NCBI GenBank assembly: GCA_021464415.1
Contig: CM038468.1
Location: 5,084,001-5,148,000, forward strand
Direction of reading: 5' to 3'
Length of the DNA stretch: 64,000 nucleotides
Origin: Lonicera japonica
Taxonomy: Eukaryota; Streptophyta; Magnoliopsida; Dipsacales; Caprifoliaceae
The notes below the pieces were generated by a model that was not told the DNA's origin, made no database searches, and worked only from the letters and a program-made list of their open reading frames with translations. This document shows positions 1-13,216 of this stretch, one piece after another. Each line of letters starts with the position of its first letter. The stretch's first letter is position 1. A program made the translations under genes and the position numbers.

Positions 1-270
1 ACTTTCAACAATTGTGAGATGATTTATGCATTTCTCTATCTATTTATTACAAATCCTATTTAAATAAGCATAAGTAAATATAAGAATTTTATGAAATTAA
101 AGTACAAACATTGTACAAAAACATATTTTAATATCTCATATTTGTTTCTCATTATAATTTATGTTATTATTTAAAAATAATTTTTAAAATTGCAATTATA
201 AAATTGGGATATATGAGGAAACTAATAGTTATTAGTCAATAAAAAACTTGTAAGCATAAATAAGATGTTT
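1..270 (+). repeat. R1 repeat family, partial copy
   Basis: The copy begins inside the conserved block ending in GTGAGATGATTTATG, runs through an AT-rich stretch, and reaches the second landmark (GAGGAAACTAATAGTTATTAG near 211). The same two landmarks recur in the same order and at similar spacing near 18960/19200, 38220/38405, 53465/53700, 57850/57995 and 63510/63730. No coding content is seen. The class is unknown. Confidence 0.6.
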
Positions 271-526
271 TTTTAATGTGGTAAAAGTCTACAACAATTG
301 AGAAATTAAAGGCATTGCTACTGGTGGTCTCGTGTGAGAAACTACCGCTACATTACTGTTGGTCTCGAAATTCGAATTTATAATATTTGATTAAAATTTC
401 AAATCAAAGATAAATTTCTTGGCTAATTTTGAAAGAGTTGGCCCATTATTTGCTTGCATATATTTATCAACGCCCATTCAGGTTGGAGACACAGCAAAAA
501 TAGTTTGCTTTTCTTGGTATTAGCAT
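271..526. other. AT-rich spacer
   Basis: No gene is seen. A short duplicated phrase (TGGTCTCG near 325 and 360) and a weak palindrome around 370-400 are the only structure I noticed. Confidence 0.4.
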
Positions 527-1590
527 AATGCCGTCATATAAATGCGGTTAATTAAAACTTTTTGCTGCATTTTTTCCGACATTTGTTTAAATACCTTAAA
601 AGGTGAATGGTGTATAAGATTTAGGGCAATTTCACAAATGCCGGCTATTTATACAAATGCCGAAAAACTCTACAATAATCAAAATATTAAATCCCACAAG
701 TTTGCTACGTGAAATTAACTGTTGCTCCAAATCATTCATTTGTTACTTGATTATAAATTTTTTCTTTTAATGTCTTATCTCGATGTATAAATATATATAT
801 ATATATATTTATGTATATATTAAAAATCCAATTAAAAACATAAACCGTGAGGAATTGAAATTTACAAAAAGTTCTACATTGATTTAGCTTTTTAGAATAT
901 TTTTTTGGTAATTGTTTCAAATTGTATGACTCTTTTTTTTGTAAATTATTTTAATTTAATTTAATTCAAACACAAATAATTGAAATATTGATTTAATAGT
1001 TGAACTATTTTTTTTTCAACACAACTAAAGGATGCGGTATGCAAGGATACATGCACATAAAAAAAAGAAAAATTATTTCTTTTACGCTAAAAGAATTAAA
1101 ATTCCTCAAATAAAGATGATCACAATGGATTCACATAATTACATAAAACAAGAAATTATTTCAAAAATATTGCATTGTAATAAATTTTTTGTACTGATTG
1201 GGTAAGTATTACGAAATTAAAAAGATTCCTTAATTAAAAATTGTGGAAAAACTTTTTGGCACTTGTCGGGAAAGTGTCATAAACTTCTGTCATTTGGTAT
1301 GATAAAACGACATTTTATACATTTGATACAAAATGCCGAAAAAGTAATTAACATTGCCGACATTTGTTTACTAATGTTGCGAAATTTTTTGCATCTTGTA
1401 TAAAATGTTTCAAATTCCAGACGTTTTGTAAAAAATGTCAAGAAAAGTATTTAATATTATCGGCTCTTGTTGGAGTCTGCCATAAATTTTGAGGCATTTG
1501 TTATAAAATGCCATAAATTCTTGGAATTTTGTACAAAATACTATAAATTTCCAGCTATTGGTTAAAAAGTGATGAAATTTTTTTTCTTGG
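527..1590. repeat. Degenerate motif array, possible decayed CACTA-type element
   Basis: Variants of AAATGCCG, GCCGACATTTGT and ATACAAAATGCC occur many times in both orientations in two clusters (about 527-690 and 1250-1580), separated by plain AT-rich DNA. Two clusters of short bidirectional motifs flanking a core resemble the subterminal arrays of CACTA elements. I could not find matching CACTA termini or a target duplication, so the class is inferred only. Confidence 0.4.
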
Positions 1591-2039
1591 GATTTATTTA
1601 TAGTGCTGTAAAAAAGACAATTTTCTCGTACTGACGGTTAATAAGGCGACCGCCCAAGGCCCAAAAATTAAGCTTAAAACCAATATTTTATTTGTTTATT
1701 TATATATATATTAAAAAGGAAAAAAAACTTTTTAATTAATAAAGCTAATTTTCAAGAAAAAAAAATTAGGTTTCCAAAGCTCAAATGGCGTGTAGGGAAA
1801 TGATATCTTCAGCTTTTCTCTTATTCTTTCTTCCCGTACTCAATCTCATCAATCTTCTTATACTATAAGTGAGAAGAGGGATACCAATATTTTTTCTTTC
1901 ATTCATATTGATTTCAGAACAATAAGAGGAAATTAAATATTTAATTATATTTTTTTTGCAGTGTTCTTTGCAATTATAACGCGTTTTTGGTCGCATGTAA
2001 ACTCTTATCATTGAAACATAAATAATTTATTTTTTAACA
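1591..2039. other. AT-rich spacer
   Basis: No gene is supported. The 76-codon minus-strand frame at 1781-2011 is low-complexity and has no recognisable motif. Confidence 0.4.
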
Positions 2040-4804
2040 AATCTGTGTAGTCAGGGTAGACTTTTCGAATTCCGGACCATGCTGAAAGTTCCGTCAAGGT
2101 TGAATGTAGTGTAATCAAGCGACCCTTGTTTAATTAGTTTCGTTGGGGGGCCCACGGCTCTTTCCCATCGAAGTCCTTGTTGGGAAGGTTCTATTCGGGC
2201 ATATTCAACTTCGAGCGAACTCTCTCTTTTGATTGAGAAAGAACTTCAGCAGTTGCTTTTTCTTCGGTACCCTTATTCTGCACGACAACCGAACCCTCTT
2301 TTTTGCACCTAAAGACTTTCATTAAGAAAGAGGAAGGTTTGAAACTTCATAAGTTTTTAAAGTTTCGCCAATGGAACGCTTAATATGTTGTGACTCTGGC
2401 ATACATCCAACTAGCAGTAGCAGTTGATGGCATTTTAGGCATCCTGGCGGCTGGAATAGTGGCAAATCCCGCAGGGAGGCCTCACCCAAGGCCGATTCCA
2501 GTGGATCACTATAGAATCTTCTAGAAGCAAGCTATGCTACCTTCTGGCTAGCTCGTGCAATCCACTAAAAATCCCTTCGCGCCGCCTCTGTTTGTTGATC
2601 TCCCTCTCTCGGAGCAATCTTCCACATTGACAAAGATCACCAAATGTGTTACCATTTTGCTCGACAACTGGGGCTTCAGCAGCTTATATCAGTTCCAGTG
2701 TCTCATAGCAATCTGAATCTGAATAGTACGGCATCGAAGCGGACAATGCCCCCTAACCTAAGTGGGCCTAACTGCGAAGCAACAGGTACTTGATTGGGCG
2801 GGAGCAGTTTAGTTTCGTGTAATGCCCTCACAGCAGGAATAGGCAGTTGTCATTTGAAAGAAAATGCCCTTTCTTTTCTTTTATATAGGGTTCCAAACCT
2901 TTGCACCCTGATGAAAAAGAGAGCGATTCAATAGATCCCTATACTAAGAAATTCAGTCCCACCCACATAGTAGATTGGAATCAGAAGTAGGAGGCCTCCT
3001 ACGTCAAGTATGGACGATTCTTCTGTTCGAGCCTCAACCCTGTCCAGTAGCACCCCAGTTATTGCTTTCAATGGATGGCCTTTCTTTCTAGATGGATCGA
3101 CACCACCTGAAGGAACATAACCAAATGTTACAGAGAAGTCGAATCAGATTCCCGCTAAGGGAACAAAGCAATGGCTGCCTGTAGTTGAGAACTGATGCGC
3201 CTCAGAGAGTGTCACTTCCCTCTCAATCAATGCCCGAGCATTCCATACATCACCATCGTAGAAGAATGCCGCAAAAGAGATGATTGGGACTCATAACGAG
3301 CTGCAAATTGCCTCCAAATATCTCATGAGTTTGAGATGAAAGACCTTGGGAAGACCTGTTTTGCCTAGGATTACAACTAGAGCATAAAGAGAATGGTATA
3401 CTGGTTCATCAGACAACATATACTGAGAAAGTCTTGAAAAGATTCAACATGGATATTCTTTCTTTGTCCGTAAGAAGCACAAACTAGTCAAGACGACCGG
3501 ATCAGCAATCTATGAGCGAACAAACAAGCCGAAAAAGAAAGTAAGCAAGCAGCCCACATTAAGGGGGTTTACTAAACTTCAAAAGAAAAGATTAAGAATA
3601 GCCTTTGGCTAGAAAAGCACAGTCAGACTAGTCAAGGCCCAAAGCACCAAGACTGCTTATTCCACTAAAACTGCAAAGAGAGATCGAGGACCGGGACATC
3701 GTAAGTGACCATTGAACCTTCAAGAGCTCCTGAAGTTAACCTTTAGGTGAAGGTCAGAGGAATGAAGACCATTATTCAATAATTGATAGGAGTCTCATTT
3801 GTAATGGTTGAAGGATTACTGTCTCAACTGTTGAGAGCAAACCAGTAATGATAGATCTGGGGCACACCACCTCCGGTCCAGTTCGTTCTTATACGGGAAA
3901 TTACAGCACTTTCTTGAATCTGGCTTCTTTGCCTAACCATTGCCGTCTTGTCTTCAAGAGTTTTGATCAAAGGAATAGAGCCCTGGATTATATATCCAAC
4001 AATGTTAAAACGTGAAAGGAACGAGAAGGTGCTGTGAAGAGTTTTACCACTCTCCAATAGTGTTAAAACGTGAAAGTAGTTTTCCATCAGACGGCTATTC
4101 CTGTAACTCTACTTTCGACTTGGATTAAATATCCAAAAAGGTCCGCTCTCGACAGTGATCTGTATATTTGAATATTCTGGATCCTTATGTGCTTTTTTTG
4201 TTATACTAGAGGCGCTAGATCTATCAGTAAACCAGACCTACTAGACTCTGAGAAATTTCTCTCCCAACGAATCCGGTTTAAGATACTAAGCCAAGGTCAG
4301 ATGGGTGGTCTACCCTTACAAGGTCTACCGCGGCTCAACTCCGTGGTGATTTATGAATTATGTATAGTAAGATGGGTTCTTGCTTTTGGAATTGATGTCA
4401 GAAAGGAACGAAAAGTAGGTGGGGTCACGTAGTTAGCCCCGAAAGTCCATCCCTTAGAGACGGAAGTAATTACCCAGTTCAACTAAACTAATTTGCCATC
4501 CTATGAAAGCTCCAACTGACTGAACAAAGAAGGAAGGAACTCGAGTTTGATCTTGATGAATGCTTGTCAGATAGAGTGGATCGAGAAAGCTCTGCCCAAA
4601 GTGCTTTTCGTAAGCCAGTCAACGGTTGCCTAAGATTCTTTTGATGACTTCGGAAGAAAGCTTTCACTCTAGTTCCGCGGAGATTTAGTTTGTTTTACCT
4701 TTTGTTTTAAAGATAAGAACATCTTTTATCCTCCCAAACCAACCATATTCATTAGTCGATCACATCCCGAATCCAGCTGACCCGATTCCCTTTTTTCATA
4801 CTTA
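2040..4804. other. Mitochondrial-like DNA (putative NUMT), left part
   Basis: Base composition changes abruptly at about 2040 from AT-rich to balanced, and the texture becomes that of plant mitochondrial intergenic DNA: many GAAAGAAAG/CTTTCTTT words and few homopolymers or microsatellites. No terminal repeats of a transposon are seen. I could not name a mitochondrial gene; short frames at 3824-4087 (minus) and 4187-4432 (plus) are unrecognised. The block resumes after the MITE at 4805-5334. Nuclear location is inferred from the surrounding nuclear transposons. Confidence 0.55.
3318..3490 (+). pseudogene. Ty1/copia reverse transcriptase fragment
   Basis: The plus strand encodes FEMKDLGK followed, after a one-base frameshift in the TGTTTTGCC run, by LGLQLEHKENGILVHQ and then YTEKVLKRFNM. 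This is the segment after the YVDD block of copia reverse transcriptase, where FEMKDLG and LGLQ are family hallmarks. Only about 55 residues survive, ending at a stop near 3485. It lies inside the mitochondrial-like block. Plant mitochondrial genomes are known to carry short copia fragments, so it may have been there before transfer to the nucleus. It is non-functional. Confidence 0.75.
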
Positions 4805-5334
4805 GGGTGTGTTTGATTGGTAACATTTTCCATGGAAAATGAGCATTTTTCACTTGATTTGACAACTTAAGGTGTTTGATTGCATTTTTTTTCTAGGCAA
4901 TTCAATTCCCACTTTTGCCTCACACATGTGCATTTTCAAGGCAATTGAGGAAAATGTTTTCTTTGGGGGGAGGTGGTTTTTGTTTTCCATGCTTGGGCAC
5001 GGTTCACGAGACAAGGTTTTCACCATTTTCTACATTAAAAATGCCATAACTTAAAATATAAAATTCAAAATAATATAAAAATTTAATATTTAAAATCTAC
5101 TAATCAAGATCAATTAAATAAGATCCGTCATGACTATATAATTATGTAAAAAAAATACCAATAATTTTTTCTACATTAAAAATGCCATAATACAACAAAT
5201 ATTTTTCGGGTAGAAAACTAAGGCAATCAAACACACTGCACTACATTTTCCATGCAACTCAATTCTAGGCAATTCAATTGCACGTAACTTATTTTCTTTC
5301 CATGCAAGTTCCATGCTTGCAATCAAACGCACCC
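4805..5334. mobile_element. Tourist-like (PIF/Harbinger) MITE, 530 bp
   Basis: The left end GGGTGTGTTTGATTG pairs with the right end CAATCAAACGCACCC as terminal inverted repeats. Both sides are flanked by TTA (4802-4804 and 5335-5337), the duplication made by PIF/Harbinger transposases. A second inner pair (GTGTTTGATTGCA near 4872; GCAATCAAACACAC near 5222) makes the ends partly nested. There is no transposase frame. It interrupts the mitochondrial-like block and so inserted after that block existed. Confidence 0.85.
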
Positions 5335-5337
5335 TTA

Positions 5338-8300
5338 TATGTTTTAGACCTCCCATTCTTTTGAGATCGGACAAATTCCTACCCTCGAATTCCTCTTAGG
5401 AACACACGAAACAAATATTGTGGACGTCTGAGAAAGATGGAATTAAAAGGCTGCAGTAGATAAAATAAAAAAAAGCATTCAAGCGCTTGAACAAGTGTTG
5501 TTTCGATCACAAAAAGGCCAAATAATATATTAAAAGTATGCCTGATATTGACAAAAGACTATTTTTTCTTAGTGTTAAAACGGTAGATTTTGTATTTGCC
5601 AATGAATTGGGTCCGCCCCCATCCCGTTCGTTCTCATACAGGCAATTGATTATATATCCGTGTTAGCTCTACTCTTAGCCATGAAAGCATTCCTTTCTAG
5701 AGGCAAGGGCAAGCTAGGAGAGTTGTCTGGTCACTGGATGCGACTTCTTTCAATCAAATGCTTCTCGTCATGAAAGAAATATTGAAAGATTTATGGAAAC
5801 TTTTCCTCAAGTGCGGGATAAGCGAGCACGAAAATGAAAGCTTATATAAATAAGGAACGGCAGTACATTGAAACTCATTGCCCACGGACAAAGACCGTTT
5901 CGACTAATGATAAGGGTGCTAAAGGGGGCCCTCTTTCTTAATATCTTTTTGCATTGCATATAGTAGCATCTGGCCCTCCTTCAGTGGGAGTTGCCCTCTA
6001 AAAGTCTTCTTATAGTTGTGGAAAGACTTCTGAGTTCAGCCCCAAACGAGATGCTGGAGCTGGGCTAAAGGTCAATTATAATGGTTGCTGGGTCATTTTA
6101 GCTCTTGCTAGCAGGCCTCCAAAGCCTAGTTCCTGAAAGAAACGAATGGTATTAGCCTTTCAACCCATCGACCTACAGCTAGGGACGAAGAGAGTCGACT
6201 GGTTTGAGAAAGGCAAAACTAGAAAGTAGTGATATAATGCGAATACTCATAAGACTATGATACTGTAGGAGAATATACAACGGATGAAAAAGGATAGAGT
6301 GAGTGGAATATGTAGGCGCAGGTGGTGGTAAACTCCTCTTTCCGGTAGTAGAAATGAAGCTTATTAGGTTAGCTCGTTCGGTAAGAAAAAGTGCAAGTGA
6401 CTTCTAGGATTTCTAGTTCTGTACTCTAGGGCTTTGACTTCTAATAAGGAGAACATGGAAATCGCGAACATGTTGCTTTATCGATAAGTCGAGGGAACAA
6501 CCACAACGTTGTCTTAATGACTAGTAGTTTGAAGCCTTAAGAAATTGATTTTTTTCGGAACTCGGTTCCTTCGTCTTAAGTTAAGTTCAGTTTACTTACG
6601 GATTCGAAACTCGTAACCATCTGAATGAGAGGAAGGGTAATCATCAGAACCAAGAATGAGCTAATCTCCATCTTCATATTCGAGTCCATCGACATAATCC
6701 ATTACTTCTTCCCATGGTAATTCACCACAAAGTCGACCTACATATACTTCGAATTAGACTTCTTCTTCTACTAGGGATTTTTTGTTACAAGAGCAGGTTG
6801 GTTATAAGCTAGTAAGTCAGCCAGTGAGATCAAGTCCTTTTAGATAAAGTTTACAGCCTTTGGGGGTGTCTTTATAAGCGATTTCCTTGGGGTTTATGGG
6901 TATGCTTACTCTTTGCTTTAAGGTTCTTTTCTCCGTTGAACTATGCAATATTGGAGTATAAAGTAGTTGATTAAAAAGGAGGTGTAGTAAGTAGGAGGAT
7001 ACTAAAAAGGAAGGCAGCTTGTAAAGCTGAAACAATAGGCAAGGCAATCAGTCAAATAGGGGAGTCTTTTGAAAGAAAGGCTCAACCAGCCGTTAGCTCC
7101 AGAAGTTTAGAGTAGTCCTATGCAAAGAAATACCTGAACTCTCTTTGAAAGTGTATGGTTATCAGTCGAGTGGCTAATCAAGAGCTGAATGAGTAATATA
7201 GAGGATTGCCGGAATGAGCAATATTCTCTGGTTAAGTCTTTATTTTCATTATCTGTACGAGCCAGGTGCATTGCTTTACTAAAAGCCTTTGATATTGACG
7301 TGAAGGACGCATCTCATCAATCATTGTCAAATCAAAGAGATAGGCACTACCAAAAGACAAAAGGCGGGCTAGTATGTGTCCGGTGATGATGACGCCATAG
7401 TACTTCGATTTTGAATTCTCGATAATATTAATATAATAAAGCATTCGATTGATAGATCAGTTCGTTCGTAACAGATCTTGGAATTAAAGCAACAGAAAGA
7501 AGGTTAAATGATAGACGAGGATAACGGTTGTTTTCAGATGATGAAGTCTTTGTCAGCGTGAGAATATGCTCTTTTGATATAAGATGGAGACCTCTATGGC
7601 AGTGAGTACTCCTTCCTTTGGCTGCTTCTTTTCGTCTTTTCGCTAGTACGTATCCGACGATGGATGATCATCGTGAGTATATTACTCGTGTTCCATTTTC
7701 CTTTCACTAGTTAAAGGTTGGCTGCGCGGAGGAATCAAAAGAGAGACTGTGAAAAAAGATTGGGATATAAGATTCACAGGGTTAAAAGAAAAACGAGAAG
7801 GTCCGGCTCTATTAACAAGTACATTTTTTCTTTCTCTAAAGTAGCATGAGAGAATCGAGAGCCTAAGGTAGGGAAAGGAAACCACCTTTTCTTCAACCTG
7901 ATCCGCCTTTACTTTTGAATTCACCATGGAAGAAAGAACGATTGTTTACTCTCAACAACTAGAATCAAATTTCACAAGGAATATAAGGAATTTAGATGTT
8001 CCATTAACACAGAGGGGAAGCTAACCCAAGGAGGTGACACAGACCTATCAACGCGGTGGGAGAACTGCGTTGGTAATCGATATCTATATGGTAAATTAGA
8101 TTTATATTAAAGTCAGAAAATGAAGGAAGAGATGGCCTTGAGCCTCTTCCGGATTCTATTCTATTAAAAAGAGGATTCCCAAGTTCTTTCACTCCAAGAC
8201 TAGTTTCCTTAACGAATTGATATGCTTTTGCTTTTTGTGACCATAGAAACTAATGCGAATGCTGAATACGGAAGAATACAATGAAATCAGAACAAAGCGA

Positions 8301-9478
8301 GTAAACCAGTCGAAAAACAGACTATGCATCTCTTTTGAGAGACCTTCTTAACCTACAACATAGGCACACTAGGAATGTAGAAGATTGTAACCATATACAT
8401 ATAAAATAAGAGAAAATGGAGTACCAATTATCGGGCTTTATTTGTCAAGTCAATCTTCCTTTGTAGTCGAAGCCCAAAGATCTATGAACTAGCTCATGCT
8501 TGACAGTTTCCCCCTATCTTAGAAGGGGCGGAGTTAGGAAAAGGTTAGAAAATATGAGGTTGTCCCTAGTGATCTCTTACCAAAAGGGGTGTTCATTTAT
8601 AATTGTATTGTACTCGTTCTTTCTTATTCTTCTCCTCTTCTTGCACTAAAAGAGAAATTTTCGGTATATGTGGTACGCAAACTAGCAGGGGCATCTTACT
8701 CACGTATGCTAATCTCCAAAGAATTAAGGGACCAGCATATGCTTGTTCGAATTAAGACTTATTTGAATAATGTCAGCTTCCCCCCTGTTCTTTCGTCTAT
8801 GTTCTGGGTAAAGCAGCTAAATCCTATGGAGAAATTCGCTTCCTAGAGAGCTGGGATAAGACTCAATCAGCCTATTGGTTTGGTTCTTGCGGTTCTATAG
8901 AGTCGCTCAGAGTCAAATCTATCTTATCTTATTTAAAGATTAGAAAATACCATTCATCGAATAAATGCTCCCAATGTGAGCCCGAAGCAACAACCCCACC
9001 AAGTCATGAATCAAAATAGAAGGCAAAGACAGTAGGTCTCATTGTGGTATGTAACCAAATGAGAAGGATCAGATCCTTATAGTGATAGTGGAAGAATAAA
9101 TGGAGGGATAAGAGGTAAGTAAGCTTGAAAAAGGTCAACAAACTTGGTCCAACATCACTCTTCCCGCTCAAATAGGCTAGGTATAACCTTTCAAAGAGTA
9201 CTATTTGGAAACCAGAGATGCTCAAAATCTCGAATTGGGCTCTCACCATTGGTCATTAATTCACTGACCCTATCTCCTCCCCGCTCTGCCAGCGGCAGTG
9301 GTCTTGGGTTCGACTCATAACTCTATGGTTTGGACACAATCAGGCAAAGCTATAATCAGGCTATTGGCTAACATCAGGGTATAGAGGGCGAAGAGGACTA
9401 GTAAAGAAGTGAATTCCTTTCCCTGTGCTGTGGTCTATCAAGTTATGTTTTAACATCCTGCTTGACTGAACTCGTTAT
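5338..9478. other. Mitochondrial-like DNA (putative NUMT), right part
   Basis: This continues the balanced-composition block after the MITE, again rich in GAAAG/CTTTC words, and stops near 9478 where AT-rich nuclear sequence returns. Short frames (7189-7386 plus, 7682-7927 minus, 8589-8846 plus, 9004-9249 minus) have no motif I recognise. I found no convincing tRNA cloverleaf and no ribosomal RNA. If mitochondrial, it is mostly the non-coding part that fills large plant mitochondrial genomes. Confidence 0.55.
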
Positions 9479-9644
9479 TCGTATAAAAAATTAATATATT
9501 TACTTATAAAATGGTACCATTTAGGATTTTGCCCGATGCCTCAAAATTGTTAGGACCGGTTTTACCTGTATGGCATATATTATTTTTCCATTTACTATTT
9601 ATTACCTTATTATTCAATCAAGTTAATGCTTCACATTATATTTC
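9479..9644. other. Short spacer
   Basis: The spacer separates the mitochondrial-like block from the inverted LTR. The 80-codon frame at 9511-9753 runs across the junction into the LTR and is not a gene. Confidence 0.4.
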
Positions 9645-9942
9645 TGATAAACGCATAATATTGTCAAGCACAAGCTTTTTCACGGAGCTATTTGACACGT
9701 TAATTGTCCTAACCTTACCGAATTATCCACTTATCTCAAGATTAGTGCCTTAGCGAGTTTTGTAATTAATATTATCTCGTTTTATATCTAATATTGTCTC
9801 GCTTGGTGTGTTTTGTTGTGTTCCTATGTGTTGATAGGAATGAAATTCAATGGCCTTCAAAGAATCAATCAAATGCAAACTCAAGGCTTACAAAAGTGCT
9901 GAGTTTGGAAAATCCAAACCCATGATCGATCATGGTCATAGA

Positions 9943-12921
9943 TGTAACACCCTGTATTTTGATAAGCGTATTTTCGTTCATCTATTTAGTTAATTGTCAT
10001 TCATGGACTTAGGCAAGTCCAAATGTTCCCACGCGTTACTTTGGTGTTATGGATCAAATATGAAAATTTTGATTTAATTCGGAACTAGTTTGAGTAATTT
10101 GGTGCGTTACTTGGAAAATTTGGTGTACTCTTGAATTTTCTATTTTTCTACTTTTCTTATGTTCGGTTCATCAACCTAGGGAGGTCCGAATTGAGTTTTG
10201 TCTTTTTCGATACGTCATATAATAGTTATTAAATCATCATGTAAAGTTTCTGTAAATTCGAACTTCATTTAAGAATTTTTAAGTATTTAGTAGAATCGGA
10301 TTTCCTTCCTTCAACGTTAACAATTTCTATAATTCTCGTTTGTGGTTTCGGAATATTCAGACCTCCAAGTTCAGTTCCATTTTTTCTGACATGTCATAAA
10401 TATGTGTTAGAAGTAATCTGGAGCGTTTCGTCACGTTCGGATTTGAAATGAGCAATTTCAGAGGCATTTTTAGAATTGGGAATATTTGCTCGACGTTTCA
10501 GATCAGTCAATTTTGGAGACTCTTAAGTTTCTCATATTTTATCCAAATACCACTCTGCCAACTCCTATAGCTTCATCATATATTCTTCTACAACTTTCGG
10601 GTTTTGGCCGAAAGCTAATTCACACTTCTCGTTGGTCAAAAGTGAGTGCGAAACTAGTCGATTAATCAAATCTGATTTTCTGTAGCATCTTGGCACATCG
10701 CTGTCTTAAACGGAATTCTGGTATTAATCTATCCTGAATTTGATATAACATCCTTTAGAAAAGTTGTAGATATTTGAATTACCTTTCCGTTGATATAAAG
10801 ATCATCCCGATCGGAGTTTCGAGTAAAAAGTTATGACCAAAATACAAACAGTAACTCCATAACATCGTTTTTATCGCCTTGACCAACTTTGACCCGTTTT
10901 TAAACCTCTTCCACCTCCATTTCAGTCCATTTTTGACACAAGTGAGCGTAGAGATATTTTAGAGAGAGAGAGAGAGTGGTTATTGGAGTAATATTGGGGG
11001 TTCATAGCTCAAATTGAGAGTTTCATACTGAAATATCATATTTTTCATCTTCTTCGCCTTCTCAACTCATTTCCGGGCTTGCATGCTTGATGTGGGGGAC
11101 CATTTGAGCTCACTCCAAGTCATCCAACCTTTGTTCTTCTAGTTTCCAGGTGGGAATCTCCCCTTTTCTCTCATTCTTTGAATATATTGCTAGCTAGAGA
11201 GATAATGTAGCCTTTCAGTATCAAAATCACCATTTTCTCTGCATGTGTAAGGAAAAATTGATATTTTTATGATCTAAGCTTGCATTTAGATGTTTACAAC
11301 ACTAATTATGATGTATATCAAGTTTGATTATCATGCATGTTGGTATTTTTGGACTGTTTTGTGATTTTGGTACCGAAATGGCTAGAAATCAACCCATGTA
11401 TATCTAATACTCACTAAACTACATGTTTTTCTTAAATTTCCAGAATATTATGCCTCTAAATACATGATTATAGCCTATAGTTTGATATGCATGTGGTGAT
11501 TTATGAATTGTCTAAGGTCTAGTGTCACCCCCACTTTCTAGTTTGGATTAAACTCATGAAATTGGACGATTTGGCAAATGTTAATACAAAGCATGGATAA
11601 CATGAGCATGTAAATTAAATTTTGAATATACATAGCATTTCATTGTCTCTTAAATTATGTTTAGACATGTTAATTGGTGGGTTGTTGCCTTACCAAGTGG
11701 TCTAGAACCACATCAAATTGTTTTTCACTTGAAATGACATAGATTGAATGAAGAGTATAGTAAAGGTGCAATGCATAACTTATACAAATCTGAGAATTGT
11801 GATCATTAATTAATGATTTTTACTAAATTATGGTGTTGGTCCTTTTTTAAGGTTATACAAAAGAACTTTGTTGGAAATTTTGCCAAATACAGTATATTTA
11901 ACCCACGAATTTGTGTTTATATTATTATTGTGAAGCTAAGGAATTTGTTCATGAGAATTATTGAGATTTTTGTTTTAACTTTATTCATGGGTTATTACTA
12001 CTTTAATTATTAAAATAAATCCCTGGGCATTACTACTACCGTTTGATATTAAGACATTAAGATTGTTGGAACCGGATAAGCTCCGGTATAGAAATGCTTG
12101 TTATATATTATTGCACGGACCCATGGGAAGATGGGGTGCCATAAATCTGGTTACCAGTACACTGGCCCACGGTAAGGTGGGGTGCGTTTGTGGGTAGTAT
12201 ATTCTGTCTAGTACATGTATTAGGTCAAGGAGGAGGATGAGGTGGGTGGATTGTGTTATAAGAGGTACAATGGGATTATACCTTGGGATATGGTTGTTTA
12301 AGGTAGGTCAGTATGCCGGGGCGGACCAACTTATTTTTAATTGTATAAATCATTAACTATTTTACAAGTTGAACTTTTATAACTATTGTTCTATAACATG
12401 AAGCTTGTAGACATTGGTTTCTTGCATATGCATTGCATTTTTCCCTTCCCTTATGGTTCCCACTGGGCCAGCATTGGCTCATTCCCTCATTTCTCATTGC
12501 AAGTTCATCTTGTAGCACTATGTTGGGTTCGCGAGGAAGAGTGCGGGATTTTCGTAGTCCTCTGATACCATTGGTCATATGTAGTATTTTATTTAGTTGT
12601 TGGGCATTGACCGCATGTATCATGTGTCTATTTAATTTATAAAGAGATGATTTGTAATTATTTTTACTTTAGAAAACAATTGAGATTTGTATTGTAATAT
12701 TTTTTTTCTTTTCCATGAAGGATTTGAACTTGTAAAGTTGTATTCTTTAAATTTTTCAACAGGATTGGTATATTGTATATACAGAGGCATCATGCCAAAT
12801 TTTCTTGAAATTTTAAAATTTTAAACAATGTTGTGTTTAATCTTATTAATTTTCCTATATTTTTAGCTGTTATTAAAGACACCATCCGTTAACGCCTGCT
12901 TTTAAAAGGAGGGTTGTTACA
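9943..12921. mobile_element. Solo LTR of a long-LTR gypsy element, about 2.98 kb
   Basis: The element begins TGTAACACCCT and ends AGGGTTGTTACA, matching inverted ends of the TG..CA type. ATAGA is repeated exactly on both sides (9938-9942 and 12922-12926). No gag or pol reading frames and no internal LTR repetition were seen, so a solo LTR is the simplest reading. Ends of this type and LTRs near 3 kb are typical of Tekay/Del-type chromoviruses, an assignment by resemblance only. Orientation is unresolved. An unrecognised 88-codon frame (12357-12623) is probably chance. Confidence 0.75.
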
Positions 12922-13216
12922 ATAGAGCTTCAGACAGAGCACCTCATGATCGATCATGGGTTTACCATGATCGATCATGGTCTGGCGAGGACAGCTACCA
13001 ACTTCTGCTTTTAGCCTTTTTTTTGGGAAGTTTGTCTAAGAGATATTTTTCATTGTAATTTTTAATTAATTGTTGTATTTTTTTGGCTAGTTTTACTATA
13101 AGGGATTAAGCTAGATTTATCTTATCGTAGTTTTTAGACATAGAGGTTCTAGAGAGAAAGGAGAGCTCAAGGTGTAACATTTATTTATTTTCTCTTGTAA
13201 GTTCTTGATTGTATGA

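Noticed and set aside
4187..4432. 81-codon frame in the mitochondrial-like block as a mitochondrial gene
   Set aside because: I do not recognise the product and cannot align it to a known plant mitochondrial protein by eye.
9241..9345. Possible tRNA in the mitochondrial-like block (GGTTCGACTC near 9306)
   Set aside because: The bases around the loop do not pair as a T arm and no acceptor stem could be found.
9511..9753. 80-codon plus-strand frame
   Set aside because: It runs across the boundary of the inverted LTR at 9645 and has no recognisable motif.
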